Assembly: GCA_963674555.1 (NCBI GenBank)
Contig: OY771429.1
Location: 1,116,001 to 1,180,000, forward strand
DNA length: 64,000 bases
Source of the DNA: JBGMEA01 sp963674555
GTDB taxonomy: Bacteria > Bacillota > Clostridia > Eubacteriales > Anaerofustaceae
Reading direction: 5' to 3'
Shown here in pieces: positions 52,192 to 60,954 of this stretch. The notes beneath the pieces were generated by a model, which saw only the letters and a list, made by a program, of their open reading frames with translations, searched no databases and was not told where the DNA came from. The translations under genes were made by a program, and so were the position numbers. Position 1 is the first letter of the stretch, and the number at the start of each line of letters is the position of its first letter.

Positions 52192-53076
52192 TCAGTCAAA
52201 AAAACTCTGTTGACGCATATCATAAGATGCTTTATAGCCCGATATAATATCAGACATCTTATATAAAATGCCTGCCTTTTTACATGCATCCTGAAAGATA
52301 TTTTGCAAAGCCGCACCGTTCGGAGAAGCGCATTGATACTTATTACCGAAATGTTGATTATATTTTTCTTTTACGCCCGGAAATTTTTCATCAAGCTTTT
52401 CATAGAAATACAAACGCTGATTTTGTCGCAAGGTCACACCGAAAGCCGGAAAAATAAATTTTGCTCCGCTTTCCTTAGCTTGTGAAACGATAGAAAGGAT
52501 GTTCTCTTTATTGTCTTCTATAAAAGGCAGAACCGGCATAAGCAATATACCGCTGTAAATACCTGCCTCGGATAACGCTTTTATTGCTGAAAAACGTCGA
52601 GAAGAAACAGCCACATACGGTTCGATCTTCTTTGCTAAAAGATCATCTCCGCTTGTTATCGTTATTTTTACGAGGACGGGAGAATGCTGTTGAATTCTTT
52701 GCAGAATATCGATGTCGCGTACGACAAGATCGCTTTTTGTATCGATCGCTATCCCGAAGCCATAACGATCGATAAGTTTTAATGCGCCGCGCGTCAGTTC
52801 ATATTGCTTTTCAAAGGGATTATAGGGATCTGACATCGCACCGGTGGCAATAACGCCTTTCTTTCGCTTTCTGCTTAGTTCATTTTCAATTAGTTGCAAT
52901 GCGTTTTCTTTGGAACGAACCGTATCAAAATCCTCGATTTGATAGCAGTCACTTCTGCTGTCACAGTAGATACATCCATGTGAGCAACCGCGATAGATAT
53001 TCATGTTATAATCCGTTCCGAACCATTGTGAAGCATACCCTCTCGCAATGATCGTTTTTGCGGGGACTGTTTGCAT
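52192..53076 (-). CDS. SPL-family radical SAM protein
   Basis: A 294-residue radical SAM protein of the Rv2578c / spore photoproduct lyase-related group. The [4Fe-4S] motif is CSHGCIYC (CxxxCxxC) near residue 32, with KTIIARGYASQWFGTDYNMN before it and TGAMSDPYNPFEKQYELTRG after it, both typical. It lacks the spore photoproduct lyase N-terminal domain, so lyase activity is not claimed. Monocistronic. Confidence 0.85.
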   Translation of the reverse strand: MQTVPAKTIIARGYASQWFGTDYNMNIYRGCSHGCIYCDSRSDCYQIEDFDTVRSKENALQLIENELSRKRKKGVIATGAMSDPYNPFEKQYELTRGALKLIDRYGFGIAIDTKSDLVVRDIDILQRIQQHSPVLVKITITSGDDLLAKKIEPYVAVSSRRFSAIKALSEAGIYSGILLMPVLPFIEDNKENILSIVSQAKESGAKFIFPAFGVTLRQNQRLYFYEKLDEKFPGVKEKYNQHFGNKYQCASPNGAALQNIFQDACKKAGILYKMSDIISGYKASYDMRQQSFFD

Positions 53077-53115
53077 CCTATTTACCTGCTTTATATATGA
53101 TCGAATATATTCTTT

Positions 53116-53577
53116 TTATTTGTGATAGGTCTCATTTCGATTGATTTTAAAGCAACGATATATCTGTTCGAGCAAGATCAATCGGAATAATTGATGGGGA
53201 AACGTCATTTGGGAAAATGACAATAAATAATCGCATTTTTCCTTTACTTCCTGAGAAAGTCCGTAGGAACCGCCGATGATAAAACACAAATGACTTTGAC
53301 CTGATATGAATAGCGCTTCGATTTTTTTTGCTAAATCTTCGCTCGATAACTGTTTGCCTGAAATATCCAAACCGATAATATAGCTGTTTTTCGGTATTTT
53401 AACAAGTATTTTTTCGCTTTCCTTTTCTATAGCTGTATTTGGATCGCCATTACCGTCTTCATCCCCTACGACGATCAAATTTGTTTTTATAAAGCGAGAA
53501 AGTCGTTTTTGATAATCTTTGATCCCTTCAGCGATATATCTTTCTTTTATTTTTCCGACACATAAAATTGTCAACAT
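53116..53577 (-). CDS. rlmH: 23S rRNA pseudouridine-1915 N3-methyltransferase RlmH
   Basis: A SPOUT-class methyltransferase that modifies pseudouridine 1915 in helix 69. The start is placed at ATG 53577 (MLTILCVGKIKERYIAEGIK; GGAAGGAAAG upstream), giving 153 residues; an in-frame extension to 53616 is not conserved. The knotted SAM-binding C-terminal part shows FIIGGSYGLSQEV and FPHQLFRLILLEQIYR. It overlaps the end of the thioesterase gene by 7 bp. In Firmicutes rlmH commonly lies near the replication origin. Confidence 0.94.
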   Translation of the reverse strand: MLTILCVGKIKERYIAEGIKDYQKRLSRFIKTNLIVVGDEDGNGDPNTAIEKESEKILVKIPKNSYIIGLDISGKQLSSEDLAKKIEALFISGQSHLCFIIGGSYGLSQEVKEKCDYLLSFSQMTFPHQLFRLILLEQIYRCFKINRNETYHK

Positions 53578-54344
53578 GATCGCTTTCCTTCCGAGATGCT
53601 TAGATCTTCTTCCCATTCCGTCATAATGATCGCTGCCGTATGCTCTTCATTATAGATTTTTTGATATAACATCAATGTATTATTTTCTTGCGTAAACTCA
53701 TAGCACATTTTGTATGCATTTTCAAACAACATACCGAATTTATAACTGATATCTACTTTTTTTAATGTAAATTTACTTGGATCGAGCGGAACTTGATTAT
53801 TCACGATATAGGAGAAATATACCGCATTATTGACATGCTGGTTATAATCATAATCGGTATAGCGTGTTTGTATCGGAAATGAACGCATCGAACGATGGTC
53901 AAGATCGTGTATTTTATCGACTTTACGCATTTTTTCCGACGTTGGCTGATATGTGAGATCTTTATAAGCTTCCGGTATAGCCGATATCTTGCCGGTACTG
54001 TTGCTTCTTAAAATCCAATCACACTGCGCTGTGATACGCGTTTCTCCATATTCGTCTTTAACAATATAGTCACGTATACATAAATATTTTGAGTAATATG
54101 ATTGATAGGTAGAGATCGTAAATGTCTCTTCGGATTTCATCATACGGTTTATTGAAATGCGATATCGAACCAAGATCCAACGATGCTCACTGTTTGCCAG
54201 AAACGGATAGGTTTGTTTCAAATCATCGACTTGTTCATCGGCCAGTTGCGAAAATATCTCAGCCAGTCTGAATAGCTTAACGTCTCCGTTGATGTCACAA
54301 CTGCCGGGAAACAATGTGTATGTACCGTTTTTTACTAAATCCAT
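53571..54344 (-). CDS. Acyl-ACP thioesterase
   Basis: A 257-residue double hot-dog protein of the acyl-ACP thioesterase family (PF01643). The N-terminal hot-dog starts GDVKLFRLAEIFSQLADEQ, and the second holds the catalytic-site pattern YTDYDYNQHVNNAVYFSYI (Asn-His). Releases fatty acids from acyl-ACP. No fatty-acid synthesis genes are adjacent. First gene of a thioesterase-rlmH pair. Confidence 0.88.
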   Translation of the reverse strand: MDLVKNGTYTLFPGSCDINGDVKLFRLAEIFSQLADEQVDDLKQTYPFLANSEHRWILVRYRISINRMMKSEETFTISTYQSYYSKYLCIRDYIVKDEYGETRITAQCDWILRSNSTGKISAIPEAYKDLTYQPTSEKMRKVDKIHDLDHRSMRSFPIQTRYTDYDYNQHVNNAVYFSYIVNNQVPLDPSKFTLKKVDISYKFGMLFENAYKMCYEFTQENNTLMLYQKIYNEEHTAAIIMTEWEEDLSISEGKRSC

Positions 54345-54445
54345 TACAAACTCCCTATCATTTGATCTTGATATTCATTCCGTTATATTATAGTATACAG
54401 CCGTTGTATATGCAATTTGCTTACATAAAAATCTCCTTATTCTCA

Positions 54446-54461
54446 TGTTTCACGTGAAACA
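54446..54461. promoter_or_regulatory. parS site 1
   Basis: TGTTTCACGTGAAACA, a perfect match to the bacterial chromosomal parS consensus bound by ParB/Spo0J. Confidence 0.95.
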
Positions 54462-54483
54462 ATCCCTATCAGATGCTTTATAC

Positions 54484-54499
54484 TGTTTCACGTGAAACA
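54484..54499. promoter_or_regulatory. parS site 2
   Basis: A second identical TGTTTCACGTGAAACA, 38 bp from the first, between the thioesterase promoter region and parA. Confidence 0.95.
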
Positions 54500-54546
54500 A
54501 AAAAACATTGAAAAAAGAGATATGGACTCGCAATGTAAAAAAAATA

Positions 54547-54555
54547 TGTTAAAAT
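54547..54555 (+). promoter_or_regulatory. Extended -10 promoter element of parA
   Basis: TGTTAAAAT (TG-n-TAAAAT) about 30 bp before the parA ATG, with no clear -35. The same nonamer occurs upstream of fumC (10366-10374). Confidence 0.5.
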
Positions 54556-54583
54556 GAACTTTAAGAATAAACGGAGGGATCAC

Positions 54584-55354
54584 ATGAGCAAAATGATTGC
54601 CCTGTTCAACCAAAAAGGCGGCGTCGGAAAAACGACAACTTGCATTAATTTATGTGCCGGCTTGGCTGAGAGAGGGAAAAAAGTCTTAGCAGTGGATTTT
54701 GACCCCCAAAGCAATTTGAGTAGCGGGTTGCGAATTGACAGAAAGTCCTTGAAATGTAGCATTTACAATGTACTGTTACACGAAGTTTCGGCTGAAGAAG
54801 CCATTATTCATACATCCGTAGAGAATCTGGACATCTTACCTGCAAATATCGATCTTGCGGGAGCGGAAGTAGAAATGTCAAATATTGCACAAAGAGAAAC
54901 CATATTGAAACGTGCTTTAGCAAACATTCATAACCGTTATGACTATATTATAATCGACTGTCCCCCATCACTGGGCTTATTGCCGGTAAATGCATTAGCG
55001 GCAGCTTCGAGTGTTTTGATCCCCATTCAGTGCGAATATTACGCTTTAGAAGGCGTCAGCCAATTAATGAATACGATCAATCTTGTGAAACGCAGCTTGA
55101 ATCCTGAGTTGGATGTGATCGGTGTATTGCTGACGATGTATGACGCCAGAACGAATTTATCACAACAAGTCGTCGATGAAGTACGTAATTTCTTTGGCAC
55201 AAAAGTATTCACCTCGATCATTCCGCGGAACGTACGATTAGCGGAAGCACCGAGCCATGGTATGACGATTTTCGAATATGATAAGAGCTCAAAAGGTTCA
55301 CAAGCATACGCAGATCTGGCAGAAGAATTGATCAAACGTACACCTGTTGATTAA
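54584..55354 (+). CDS. parA: Chromosome-partitioning ATPase ParA/Soj
   Basis: A 256-residue ParA-type ATPase. The start is placed at ATG 54584 (CGGAGGGATCAC upstream); an in-frame start at 54554 has no SD. The deviant Walker A QKGGVGKTT is near residues 9-17, with FDPQSNLSSG and the Walker B region YIIIDCPPSLG. It moves ParB-parS complexes or regulates DnaA. parB follows 25 bp downstream and two parS sites lie upstream. Confidence 0.96.
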   Translation: MSKMIALFNQKGGVGKTTTCINLCAGLAERGKKVLAVDFDPQSNLSSGLRIDRKSLKCSIYNVLLHEVSAEEAIIHTSVENLDILPANIDLAGAEVEMSNIAQRETILKRALANIHNRYDYIIIDCPPSLGLLPVNALAAASSVLIPIQCEYYALEGVSQLMNTINLVKRSLNPELDVIGVLLTMYDARTNLSQQVVDEVRNFFGTKVFTSIIPRNVRLAEAPSHGMTIFEYDKSSKGSQAYADLAEELIKRTPVD

Positions 55355-55378
55355 TCAACAAAAAAAAGGAGGCTTCCA

Positions 55379-56254
55379 GTGGCTGGAAAAACTAAAGGAT
55401 TGGGCAGAGGGCTCGATGCATTGATCCCAACTTATCAAAATGAGCAAAATGACGAACAAAATGGGATCCTTCAAGTAAATATCGACAAAATAAAAGCGAA
55501 CAAGGATCAACCGAGAAAAAACTTTGCGCCTGAAAAAATAAAGGAACTGTCGGAATCGATCAAGATACATGGGATCATCCAACCGATTTTGGTCGTCGAA
55601 AGTAATGGATCTTATACGATCGTTGCGGGAGAACGAAGATATCGCGCCGCTGTATCAGCAGGTTTAAAAGAGATCCCTGTCATCATAAAAGAATTCACTG
55701 ATGAAGAGATATTGCAAATCGCCTTGATCGAAAACTTGCAGAGAGAAGATTTGAATTCGATCGAAGAAGCGCTTGCGTATAAACAGTTGATGGATACCTA
55801 TGCTATGACCCAAGAACAGATTGCCGAAAAAATCGGGAAAAGCCGCACGGCCGTGGCTAACACATTGCGATTACTTGGATTATCGGAGAAGATCCAGAAA
55901 TATATTATTGAAAAACAACTTAGCGCAGGACATGCTCGAGCGATCCTTTCATTGCAGGACGCTAAAAAACAAGAGGCATTTGCCGCATATATCCTTGAAA
56001 ATCAATTATCGGTTCGAGATGCTGAAAAGGCAAGCAAAGATTTTCAAATAACGCGAAAAAAACCACACCAAAAAAAGAATCATACTTCAAAAGAGCCGTA
56101 TATTATTGACTTAGAAGATACGCTTTGCCAGAAATTCGGAACAAAAGTCAGTATCGTATCTCATGGCAAAAAAGGAAAAATAGAACTCGAATACTATTCC
56201 AATGAAGATCTGGAGCGATTGATCTGTTTATTGGATGAAAATAAGGAAATATAG
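55379..56254 (+). CDS. parB: Chromosome-partitioning protein ParB/Spo0J
   Basis: A 291-residue ParB starting at GTG 55379 (AAAGGAGG upstream). N-terminal GRGLDALIP, then the CTPase/ParB box with KDQPRKNF and the arginine patch VAGERRYRAA, then the parS-binding HTH (MTQEQIAEKIGKSRTAVANTLRLL) and a C-terminal dimerisation domain. Together with the two perfect parS sites upstream this is a complete ParABS module. Confidence 0.96.
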   Translation: MAGKTKGLGRGLDALIPTYQNEQNDEQNGILQVNIDKIKANKDQPRKNFAPEKIKELSESIKIHGIIQPILVVESNGSYTIVAGERRYRAAVSAGLKEIPVIIKEFTDEEILQIALIENLQREDLNSIEEALAYKQLMDTYAMTQEQIAEKIGKSRTAVANTLRLLGLSEKIQKYIIEKQLSAGHARAILSLQDAKKQEAFAAYILENQLSVRDAEKASKDFQITRKKPHQKKNHTSKEPYIIDLEDTLCQKFGTKVSIVSHGKKGKIELEYYSNEDLERLICLLDENKEI

Positions 56255-56257
56255 CAT

Positions 56258-56803
56258 ATGGAGAAAAGCGAAAAGAATATCATCAGTTATGCCGTTATCG
56301 TAAATATCATACATATCGTACTGTGCCTTCTGTTTTATAGCGTTCGTTTATTGGGATGGAGTCAACAAACCGTAATGCAGTTGATATTTTTCAGTGTCGA
56401 AATTTTGATTTGGTTCATTGCGGGCATCATGTACGGATTGGGTATGAAGATCACGAAAATAAAAGACGGTCTGTTATTTGCACTCATATCTCTTTTACCG
56501 ATATTGATCCTGACTGGTGCGGGAGCGATCATCGGCTTTACATCAAACCCTGAGGTCGCGAATTGGGCTGAGTTTTTCTTTCTGGGTTCGGCAATAAATT
56601 TTTGGCACAGGCCGGTAATCCTGCTGACAAAATTTTTATCAAACAGTGCTTACTTACTTTTTGCTGTAAACATCGGCATTCTGTTCCTCGTTTCATCGTT
56701 TGGTGTGAATTATGCGATCTCTGCTAATCGGATGAAAAACAAAAGAAAGAAATCGAGAAAAGACAAAGAGCCTGTCAAAGAATCAAACGAAGCAACAACA
56801 TGA
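56258..56803 (+). CDS. Four-helix membrane protein after parB
   Basis: A 181-residue protein with four predicted TM helices (about 11-32, 40-60, 70-93, 126-153) and a basic C-terminal tail (KNKRKKSRKDKEPVK). It starts 3 bp after the parB stop codon, so it is cotranscribed with parAB. I do not recognise the family. The position suggests a role near the segregation machinery or the membrane, which is inference. Confidence 0.75.
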   Translation: MEKSEKNIISYAVIVNIIHIVLCLLFYSVRLLGWSQQTVMQLIFFSVEILIWFIAGIMYGLGMKITKIKDGLLFALISLLPILILTGAGAIIGFTSNPEVANWAEFFFLGSAINFWHRPVILLTKFLSNSAYLLFAVNIGILFLVSSFGVNYAISANRMKNKRKKSRKDKEPVKESNEATT

Positions 56804-56811
56804 AAAATATC

Positions 56812-56843
56812 ACCCCGCTATCGATCGTGATAGCGGGGTTTTT
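56812..56843 (+). terminator. Terminator of the parAB operon
   Basis: ACCCCGCTATCG and CGTGATAGCGGGGT form a strong stem followed by TTTTTT. Confidence 0.9.
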
Positions 56844-56873
56844 TGTTATCTGTACTGATATAATAAGTTATTA

Positions 56874-57563
56874 TCAAACGATTTTAAAATAAGGTAAAAT
56901 CTTAAAATCAAGCTGATCGATGATCTTATGACTTTCTCTTAAGATTTCATCGATCTTAGCTTTATCTAAGTTCATAGCTTTGAAATGCACCGCAGTAGCA
57001 TAATCGTTAAACTCCTCAAAACTGCAGTCGATATAGCCTCTGTAATACGCGATCCTTAAAGCCAAGCTAGCACCTGCGGCCGAAAAGGCTAGCATAGAAA
57101 TCTCATCATTTTCCCGATTAATATCAAGATGATATCTTCGATCGTGGATCTTGTATAGATCAACAGAATTACATGACTGTAAATCTTCATAATAAGAATC
57201 GGCGCGTTCTTTCATAAAACGCATAACTTTCTTATCTTCGTATACCAGCCGATTCGTCAAAAGGATCTCCACTGCCGTGCTGTATTGCAAATCGTACTTT
57301 CTAAGACCATAAAATGATTTATAAATTTTAAAGGCAATTCGATTTTTATTTTCACCTGTATATTTATCGCTTACCGCTTTTGCTAAAGCCGATTTCCTAT
57401 TGAAATGATATGATATTAGCGGACTAGATATGTCACATGCCTCTGCAATTTGTTCGAAGTAAGTATTCGTATACCCTTGTTCATAAAAATACTTTGTTGC
57501 AACTTCAATAATCTTATTTTTATTACTATCAGTTGTGCTGTTGTTTTTCTTTCCTCTACCCAT
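56874..57563 (-). CDS. TetR-family regulator divergent from the methyltransferase cluster
   Basis: A 229-residue regulator. The N-terminal TetR HTH (residues about 15-60: IIEVATKYFYEQGYTNTYFE, then ACDISSPLISYHF) is followed by a long helical ligand-binding domain. It is transcribed away from the corrinoid protein gene and is the only regulator nearby, so it probably controls the methyltransferase cluster. An inverted repeat overlapping the corrinoid promoter (57691-57710) is a candidate binding site. Confidence 0.88.
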   Translation of the reverse strand: MGRGKKNNSTTDSNKNKIIEVATKYFYEQGYTNTYFEQIAEACDISSPLISYHFNRKSALAKAVSDKYTGENKNRIAFKIYKSFYGLRKYDLQYSTAVEILLTNRLVYEDKKVMRFMKERADSYYEDLQSCNSVDLYKIHDRRYHLDINRENDEISMLAFSAAGASLALRIAYYRGYIDCSFEEFNDYATAVHFKAMNLDKAKIDEILRESHKIIDQLDFKILPYFKIV

Positions 57564-57888
57564 CGTTTGATTATAGCAAATGATCTATATGTAGCACAAT
57601 AATTTTCTGTCAAAATTCGCAAGAAAATAAGAAAAAATGAACTTGTTTTTAAAAACTGAACCCATTAAGTTTTTTTATTCTCTATCTATTGACAATATCA
57701 TAAAATTGTCATACAATACAAATATTGGAATGAATTTTAAGCAATTGGATCGACATATGATTTTCAATTATTTTTTTCTTAAATTTTACACGTTTTCCCC
57801 CTAAAAAGAACTATATCTGTGTACCGACTATTATTATGGACCTAATTAAATTTACAATATTCATTAATAAAAAAGGGAGGACATACAC
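57564..57888 (+). promoter_or_regulatory. Regulatory gap with promoter and operator-like repeat
   Basis: This 325-bp AT-rich region holds TTGACA (57689-57694), 17 bp and TACAAT (57712-57717). The inverted repeat GACAAT-N8-ATTGTC (57691-57710) covers the -35 and spacer, as expected for a repressor site. The transcript would have a leader of about 165 nt before the ATG at 57889; I see no known riboswitch in it. Confidence 0.65.
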
Positions 57889-58518
57889 ATGTCAAAAATC
57901 CAAGAAGTATCCACAGCAGTGGAAAACGGCAAAACAAAACTCATTGAGGACTTAGTACAAGGAGCACTTGATGAAGGTAGTTCTGCAAACGAGATCCTAC
58001 AAACAATGGTAGACGCAATGAGCGTAGTAGGGGACAAATTCTCATCAGGAGAAATTTTTGTACCTGAAATGTTAGTAGCGGCAAAAGCAATGCAAAAAGG
58101 CGTAGGGGTATTAAAACCGCTATTAGCCGGAGACAGCAGCTTATCACTTGGTAAGTGCATCATCGGAACAGTATCGGGAGACTTACACGATATCGGTAAG
58201 AACCTTGTTACACTCATGATCGAATCTGCAGGATTCGAAATGATCGATCTTGGTGTAGATACACCGGCTGAAGACTTTATTGCAGCGATCAAAGAAAATC
58301 CGGATGTAAAAGTAGTAGCGTTATCCGCACTTCTTACAACAACCATGCAAGCAATGACAGACACAGTAAAAGCTATCAAAGACAGCGGACTTGAAGGATT
58401 CAAAGTAATCGTAGGCGGAGCGCCTATTTCTCAAGAGTTTGCTGATGAGATCGGTGCTGACGGCTATGCTATCGATGCTGGCGCAGGCGCTATCTTAGCT
58501 AAAAAAATGGTCCAATAA
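57889..58518 (+). CDS. Corrinoid-binding methyl carrier protein (MtbC/MtvC-type)
   Basis: A 209-residue cobalamin carrier. N-terminal helical cap domain (residues 1-85, with FSSGEIFVPEMLVAAKAM) and a Rossmann-like B12-binding domain with D-L-H-D-I-G at 98-103, where H100 replaces the lower axial ligand (base-off/His-on), plus VVALSALLTTTMQAM and VIVGGAPIS. It takes a methyl group from a substrate-side methyltransferase and hands it to a second one. It is the only corrinoid protein in the cluster and the promoter-proximal gene. Strong SD (GGGAGG). Codon use looks biased towards high expression. Confidence 0.95.
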   Translation: MSKIQEVSTAVENGKTKLIEDLVQGALDEGSSANEILQTMVDAMSVVGDKFSSGEIFVPEMLVAAKAMQKGVGVLKPLLAGDSSLSLGKCIIGTVSGDLHDIGKNLVTLMIESAGFEMIDLGVDTPAEDFIAAIKENPDVKVVALSALLTTTMQAMTDTVKAIKDSGLEGFKVIVGGAPISQEFADEIGADGYAIDAGAGAILAKKMVQ

Positions 58519-58617
58519 TCAATACAACTCAAACTTTATCAAAAACATAATAACAAAATAAACATAATGTGATTATTGCAATCTGCATATGATCAGAATT
58601 AAACGGAGGCATTTTTA

Positions 58618-59622
58618 ATGTTAACAAAAAGACAAAATTTAATTGAAACAATAAAGGGCGGTAGCCCAGACCGATTTGTAGACCAGTACGAATTCTTGGT
58701 AAGTCAACCTTCAATATACGGAATGATCATGTCAAATCCCGTATCAGCAGCCGGAGGAAGAGGTGGTCCTGGCGACACTTGGGTAAACGCATGGGGCGTT
58801 ACATATACATGGCCGGAAGGTGTACCGGGAGGATTCCCAGTACATGGAGATAAGATCTTAGTAAAAGACATCACAAAATGGCAAGATGTAGTTGTAGCAC
58901 CAAAATTAGATTATCCACAAGAAGATTGGGATGCTGTTGTAGCTTCTCTTGATCCTATCGATCGTGATGAAGTTTTCGCAACACCTTTCGTTGCACCTGG
59001 TATTTTCGAACAACTTCATCACTTACAAGGTATGGATAATGCTTTGATGAATTTCTATGAAGAACCGGAAGCAACAAAAGAATTGATCGACTTCTTGGTA
59101 GACTGGGAAGTAAAATACGCAAAATTGATTTGCGATAATTTTAAACCGGACGCTCTTTTCCATCACGATGACTGGGGAAGCTTCAGATCTTCTTTCTTAG
59201 CTCCTGATATGTTTGAAGAATTCATTTTACCCGCTTACGATAAGATTTACGGAACCTATAAAGCTAACGGCGTTGAACTCATCGTTCACCACAGTGACTC
59301 TTACGCAGCAAACTTAGTTCCGATGATGATCGAAATGGGTATGGATATTTTCCAAGGTGCTTCATCGACAAATAATATCCCTGAATTGATCAAAAAATAT
59401 AATGGAAAGATCTCTTTCATGGGCGACCTTGATAACGGCGTTCTGGATAAAGAAGATTGGACACAAGAATTAGTAGCTAAAGAAGTTCGACGTGCTTGCG
59501 AATCGAACGGCAAACACTACTTCATCCCTTGCTTGACAATGGGCGGACCCGGTAGCGTATATCCGGGCGTTTATGAAGCAGTTAGTGAAGAAATCGCTAA
59601 AATGAGCCAAGAGATGTTTTAA
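58618..59622 (+). CDS. UroD-superfamily methyltransferase, paralog 1 (group A)
   Basis: A 334-residue TIM-barrel protein of the uroporphyrinogen decarboxylase-like methyltransferase family (COG0407; relatives include MtaA/MtbA and O-demethylase methyltransferases). Visible motifs: TIKGGSPDRFVDQYEF (N-terminus), FHHDDWGSFRSSF (182-194), VHHSDSYAANL (224-233) and YFIPCLTMGG (301-310). The H-x-C zinc motif of MtaA is replaced by H-H-S-D, while the later Cys (C305) is kept. It probably transfers methyl groups between a substrate and the upstream corrinoid protein. It is not a decarboxylase by context. CGGAGG precedes the ATG. Confidence 0.88.
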   Translation: MLTKRQNLIETIKGGSPDRFVDQYEFLVSQPSIYGMIMSNPVSAAGGRGGPGDTWVNAWGVTYTWPEGVPGGFPVHGDKILVKDITKWQDVVVAPKLDYPQEDWDAVVASLDPIDRDEVFATPFVAPGIFEQLHHLQGMDNALMNFYEEPEATKELIDFLVDWEVKYAKLICDNFKPDALFHHDDWGSFRSSFLAPDMFEEFILPAYDKIYGTYKANGVELIVHHSDSYAANLVPMMIEMGMDIFQGASSTNNIPELIKKYNGKISFMGDLDNGVLDKEDWTQELVAKEVRRACESNGKHYFIPCLTMGGPGSVYPGVYEAVSEEIAKMSQEMF

Positions 59623-59676
59623 TCTGATCCATTAACATTACATTTACAGCAAAAGGGTTGCAAAATCAATATAAAC

Positions 59677-59706
59677 ATACGACTGTTTTTACATGGACAG
59701 CTGTAT
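59677..59706 (+). repeat. Inter-paralog hairpin 1
   Basis: ATACGACTGT and ACAGCTGTAT pair imperfectly around TTTTACATGG between paralogs 1 and 2. The weakest of four related hairpins. Confidence 0.6.
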
Positions 59707-59748
59707 ATAAGACATATTGTAAATTTATTTACCTAAATGCATGTAATT

Positions 59749-59772
59749 GATCAGCTGTCAACTCAGGTGATC
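59749..59772 (+). promoter_or_regulatory. Pre-SD hairpin of paralog 2
   Basis: GATCA and TGATC flank a 14-nt loop, about 20 bp upstream of the SD of paralog 2. Related hairpins precede paralogs 3 and 4. Confidence 0.45.
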
Positions 59773-59800
59773 GAAAAATTTCGATAATGGAGGCAGTTAG

Positions 59801-60811
59801 ATGTTAACAAAAAAACAAAATTTACTTGAAACGATCAAAGGCGGAAGTCCCGACCGATTTGTAAACCAATACGAATTCTTAGTGAGTCAACCGTCTATAT
59901 ACGGAATGATTATGGCGAATCCCGTAGCGGCTGCACAACCGAGAGGCGGTGGCCCCGGATCGACATGGGTAAACGGATGGGGTGTTACCTATTCGTGGCC
60001 GGAAGGAATCCCGGCATCATTCCCTGTTCATGACGAAGAACATATCGTTGTGAAAGACATTACAAAATGGCAAGATGTAGTTAAAGCCCCGAAATTAGAT
60101 TTTCCGCAAGAAGAATGGGATGCGGCTGTGGAAGCATTAGCTCCCGTAGATCGAGATGAAGTTTTCTTAACACCGTTCGTTGCGCCGGGGATCTTTGAAC
60201 AACTCCATCACCTTCAAAGCATGGACAGAGCTTTGATGAATTTCTACGAAGAACCCGAAGCTACTAAAGAATTGATCGACTTCTTAGTCGATTATGAAGT
60301 GAAGTACGCAAAACTTCTTTGTGATAACTTCCATCCTGATGCTCTTTTCCATCATGATGACTGGGGAAGTTTCCGTTCTTCATTCTTATCACCTGATATG
60401 TTTGAAGAATTCATCTTACCCGCTTATGATAAAATTTACGGAACCTATAAAGCTAACGGTGTTGAACTCATCGTTCACCACAGTGACTCTTACGCAGCAA
60501 ACTTAGTTCCTTATATGATCGAAATGGGCATGGATATCTTCCAAGGATGTTCTTCGACGAATAACGTTCCCGAACTTGTTAAAAAGTACGGTGGAAAGAT
60601 CTCATTCATGGGCGACCTTGATAACGGCGTTATCGATAAAGAAGATTGGACACATGAATTAGTAGCAAAAGAAGTTCGACGCGCTTGCGAATCAAACGGA
60701 AAACACTACTTCATCCCTTGCTTGACAATGGGCGGACCCGTAAGTCTGTATGAAGGTGTTTACGAAGCAGTAAGTGAAGAAATCGACAAAATGAGTCAAG
60801 AAATGTTTTAA
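59801..60811 (+). CDS. UroD-superfamily methyltransferase, paralog 2 (group A)
   Basis: A 336-residue paralog, very close to paralog 1 (shared N-terminus ETIKGGSPDRFV, QYEFLVSQPSIYGMIM and the same FHHDDWGSFRSSF, VHHSDSYAANLV and FIPCLTMGG motifs). It differs in the substrate-side loops: FPVHDEEHIVVKD instead of FPVHGDKILVKD, and FQGCSSTNN instead of FQGASSTNN, which adds a Cys near the barrel mouth. Separated from paralog 1 by 178 bp containing a hairpin. GGAGG precedes the ATG. Confidence 0.88.
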   Translation: MLTKKQNLLETIKGGSPDRFVNQYEFLVSQPSIYGMIMANPVAAAQPRGGGPGSTWVNGWGVTYSWPEGIPASFPVHDEEHIVVKDITKWQDVVKAPKLDFPQEEWDAAVEALAPVDRDEVFLTPFVAPGIFEQLHHLQSMDRALMNFYEEPEATKELIDFLVDYEVKYAKLLCDNFHPDALFHHDDWGSFRSSFLSPDMFEEFILPAYDKIYGTYKANGVELIVHHSDSYAANLVPYMIEMGMDIFQGCSSTNNVPELVKKYGGKISFMGDLDNGVIDKEDWTHELVAKEVRRACESNGKHYFIPCLTMGGPVSLYEGVYEAVSEEIDKMSQEMF

Positions 60812-60837
60812 CCGACACAATAAAACATAATAATTCT

Positions 60838-60871
60838 ATACAGCTGTTTTCTTCATTGAAGGCAGCTGTAT
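60838..60871 (+). repeat. Inter-paralog hairpin 2
   Basis: ATACAGCTGTTTTC and GAAGGCAGCTGTAT form a 14-bp stem (two T-G wobbles) with a 6-nt loop. No T-run follows. Confidence 0.8.
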
Positions 60872-60898
60872 CACCAATTTACCTTTAGTTACATAACA

Positions 60899-60927
60899 GA
60901 TCATCCCCACATTAATAATTGATGGTC
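60899..60927 (+). promoter_or_regulatory. Pre-SD hairpin of paralog 3
   Basis: GATCATC and GATGGTC (one wobble) flank a 15-nt loop, followed by AAAAAAA and the SD. Preceded by the shared TTTACCTTTAG element. Confidence 0.55.
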
Positions 60928-60954
60928 AAAAAAATTTAATACAGAGGTAATTAG

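Noticed and set aside
57864..58403. A 179-codon frame antisense to the corrinoid protein gene
   Set aside because: A shadow frame produced by the biased codon use of a strongly expressed gene; the B12-binding motif is on the plus strand.
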